Source of the DNA: Cyclobacteriaceae bacterium
Lineage (GTDB): Bacteria > Bacteroidota > Bacteroidia > Cytophagales > Cyclobacteriaceae
Length of the DNA stretch: 32,156 nucleotides
Reading direction: 5' to 3'
Assembly: GCA_947457095.1 (NCBI GenBank)
Contig: CANGUK010000014.1
Coordinates: 1 to 32,156, forward strand
Position numbers and translations under genes: made by a program. This document shows, piece after piece, positions 30,516-32,156 of this stretch. Within the stretch, counting starts at the first letter, position 1; the number at the start of each line of letters is the position of its first letter. A model generated the notes under the pieces. That model did not search any database. It had not been told where the DNA came from and worked only from the letters and a program-made list of their open reading frames with translations.

Positions 30516-32105
30516 TTACCAATCCAGACCTGGCTGGGTGATGCGTGCATTTTCTCTAGCCTTATGCTGGTCTACGATAGTACGAACATCTTTTAGGAGC
30601 TGCTTCGCATCGTACACAATGCCATCTTTCACAGTATACTTCACACCACCTACACGAATAGGCTCGTTCGCCTCACTGGTACGAATCGCACCTGTACCAT
30701 ACAACACCTTTAGATTCTGGAGAGGGTTCTCTTCTAGAATAACAAAGTCAGCCAATTTCCCTACTTCCACAGTGCCCAAATCCTTATCTAAGCCTAATGC
30801 CTCTGCACCATGCATGGTCGCAGCACGAATAACTTCCAAAGGATGGAATCCTGCCTCCCGCAACATTTCTAGTTCACGGATGTAAGCAAAACCATAGAGC
30901 TGGTAAATAAATCCTGAATCAGAACCTGCAGTCACTCTTCCACCACGATTCTTGTATTCATTGACAAAGGTCATCCAAAGACGGTAATTGTCTTTCCACA
31001 ATACTTCTTCTTCTGTAGTCCAATCAAACCAATAGGAACCGTGAGACTGACGATTGGGAGCATAAAAACGCCACAGCGAAGGCAAAGTATACACTCCATG
31101 CCACTCTTGTGTCCGTGCGCGCATCAAGTCTCTATTGGCTTCGTAAATATTGAGCGTAGGATCTAAAGTAAAATCCAATTCCAGCAATTCATTCATCACC
31201 TTGTTCCAATGTTCGGAGTAGGGTGGAGCAGCTTGCTGCCAAAGCTTTCCTGCTTCTGCAAAACGATGCTGCTCGTTCTGATAATTGTAATCCAATCGGA
31301 AATTTTGAATGGTACGATCTGTGAAAAGTGCCTCAGGAAGTCCATACCAGTGTTCCATAGTAGTAAGTCCTGCACGAGCGGAGTGGAGCACATTCCATCT
31401 GGCCACATCCAGCTGCTGGTGGTGCATTGCTGAACCCAAACCTATCCGCTTGTTCTCAGAGATAGCGGCTTCCATCACCTCTGGCTTGGCACCAAAGAAT
31501 TTGATTCCATCCGCCCCTTTGGCTTTGTTTTCGTTTACCCAAGCTTTGGCCTGTTCGGCATTGGTAATGGGAGATTTTGCTCCCTGACCAAAGGCAGTAT
31601 AGGCCAATAATCTTGGAGCAGTAATTTCATTAGCCGCTGACTTCTTCTTGTGTTCTAGCACCCAAGAAAGGCCATTGCCCGCAGATGGGTCGCGAACCGT
31701 AGTAATGCCATGTGCCATCCATAATTTAAACACATATTCAGCAGGAGTACCCTGTCCAGATCCACCGATATGCCCATGCATATCAATCAAACCAGGCAAT
31801 AAATAATGTCCAGTAAGGTCCATCACTTTAGTCTTATCGTCTGCTTTTGGACGACGATTTTCATTGATCGGCACACCTGGGTAGCCTACAGCCTGAATCT
31901 GCGTAATGCGGTTTTTCTCAACCACAATATCCACAGGTCCCAAAGGCGGTGCCCCAGTGCCATCAATAAGTGTAACACCACGAATAATCAATTTATCGTA
32001 AGGCCCATCCCCTTCTGCTCGCGCAGGGGAAGGCATGATCTGGGCTAGCGACCAAGTGGCGGTGGCTACCAGTGCAAGACAGAGTACGGCTATTTTTTTC
32101 AACAT
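30516..32105 (-). CDS. Secreted metal-dependent amidohydrolase (imidazolonepropionase/prolidase-like)
   Basis: With the ATG at 32105 the product is 529 residues, starting with a signal peptide (MLKKIAVLCLALVATATWSLAQ). A composite amidohydrolase fold follows: a beta-sandwich entry (IIRGVTLIDGTGAPP), then a TIM barrel with His110/His112 (LIDMHGH), candidate carboxylated Lys202 (DGIKFFG), His228 or His229 (MHHQ), His252 (MEHWYG) and Asp396 (TAGSDSG). It returns to the sandwich at GTVEVGKLADFVILEENPL. The binuclear metal site therefore looks complete. Exported members in Bacteroidota are often annotated as amidohydrolases and include enzymes acting on Xaa-Pro dipeptides or cyclic amides. The frame continues to the window edge only through a TTG; the ATG starts the signal peptide. 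Confidence 0.92.
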   Translation of the reverse strand: MLKKIAVLCLALVATATWSLAQIMPSPARAEGDGPYDKLIIRGVTLIDGTGAPPLGPVDIVVEKNRITQIQAVGYPGVPINENRRPKADDKTKVMDLTGHYLLPGLIDMHGHIGGSGQGTPAEYVFKLWMAHGITTVRDPSAGNGLSWVLEHKKKSAANEITAPRLLAYTAFGQGAKSPITNAEQAKAWVNENKAKGADGIKFFGAKPEVMEAAISENKRIGLGSAMHHQQLDVARWNVLHSARAGLTTMEHWYGLPEALFTDRTIQNFRLDYNYQNEQHRFAEAGKLWQQAAPPYSEHWNKVMNELLELDFTLDPTLNIYEANRDLMRARTQEWHGVYTLPSLWRFYAPNRQSHGSYWFDWTTEEEVLWKDNYRLWMTFVNEYKNRGGRVTAGSDSGFIYQLYGFAYIRELEMLREAGFHPLEVIRAATMHGAEALGLDKDLGTVEVGKLADFVILEENPLQNLKVLYGTGAIRTSEANEPIRVGGVKYTVKDGIVYDAKQLLKDVRTIVDQHKARENARITQPGLDW

Positions 32106-32156
32106 AGAAGGTTGGGGTTCATGAAGGGTATAAGTTAGTGGAAATCTAGAAATCAA

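Noticed and set aside
1-32156. CRISPR array, tRNA, rRNA, riboswitch, prophage or insertion sequence
   Set aside because: No regularly spaced identical repeats, no tRNA-like cloverleaf, no transposase or integrase protein and no recognisable riboswitch core were seen on either strand.

Overview
The window looks like chromosomal DNA from an aerobic, heterotrophic member of the Bacteroidota, probably Cytophagales close to Cyclobacteriaceae/Algoriphagus (inference). Reasons: a GLPGLI-family protein, CarboxypepD_reg/TonB-receptor-like outer-membrane barrels, twin-arginine-exported Gfo/Idh/MocA and Gluconate_2-dh3 proteins, weak Shine-Dalgarno signals with A-rich leaders, and promoter-like sequences fitting the Bacteroidota TTTG-N19-TAnnTTTG pattern. 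It holds 22 complete protein genes and one truncated at the left edge. No rRNA, tRNA, CRISPR array or insertion sequence was seen.

Layout. 1-2634: a cut-off exported protein, a secreted M28 peptidase and a periplasmic YceI protein. 2667-8677: an operon for a GLPGLI protein and a TonB-receptor-like barrel, divergent from a sensor kinase/OmpR-type regulator pair; three 10-bp-phased TTAAC[A/T]C repeats lie between them. 8752-11188: an A+T-rich island with an unrecognised lipoprotein and a small barrel protein. 11309-14465: an operon for a Tat-exported dehydrogenase small subunit, a GMC flavoprotein with a Cys motif like that of [3Fe-4S] FAD-glucose dehydrogenases, and an exported sugar-isomerase-like TIM barrel. 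14586-22145: exported enzymes (M20 amidohydrolase, unusual 5'-nucleotidase-family metallophosphoesterase, penicillin-acylase-family lipoprotein, Gfo/Idh/MocA oxidoreductase, RlpA-like protein). 22334-26598: sbcD-sbcC. 26677-29379: esterase, ring-cleaving-dioxygenase-like VOC protein, cytosolic YceI and MarR regulator, resembling the MhqR/MhqO/MhqD quinone-stress set of Firmicutes. 29507-32105: a degenerate heptad-repeat element, an alpha/beta hydrolase and a secreted amidohydrolase.

How the genes may work together. Most products are exported, suggesting scavenging of peptides, acyl-amides, nucleotides or thio-esters, and glycosides at the cell surface. The dehydrogenase/TIM-barrel operon fits periplasmic oxidation of sugars or glycosides at C3 followed by processing of the keto-product. 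The two-component pair probably controls the adjacent GLPGLI/barrel operon. The MarR cluster probably handles electrophile or quinone stress, with a hairpin terminator just before the dioxygenase start that may attenuate the distal genes.

Best candidates for something undescribed: the phased-repeat promoter of the GLPGLI operon, the metallophosphoesterase with altered active-site residues, the Fe-S GMC/TIM-barrel operon with no cytochrome gene, the lipoprotein/barrel pair in A+T-rich DNA, and the inverted heptad-repeat element. All calls come from reading the sequence by eye; no database search was run.
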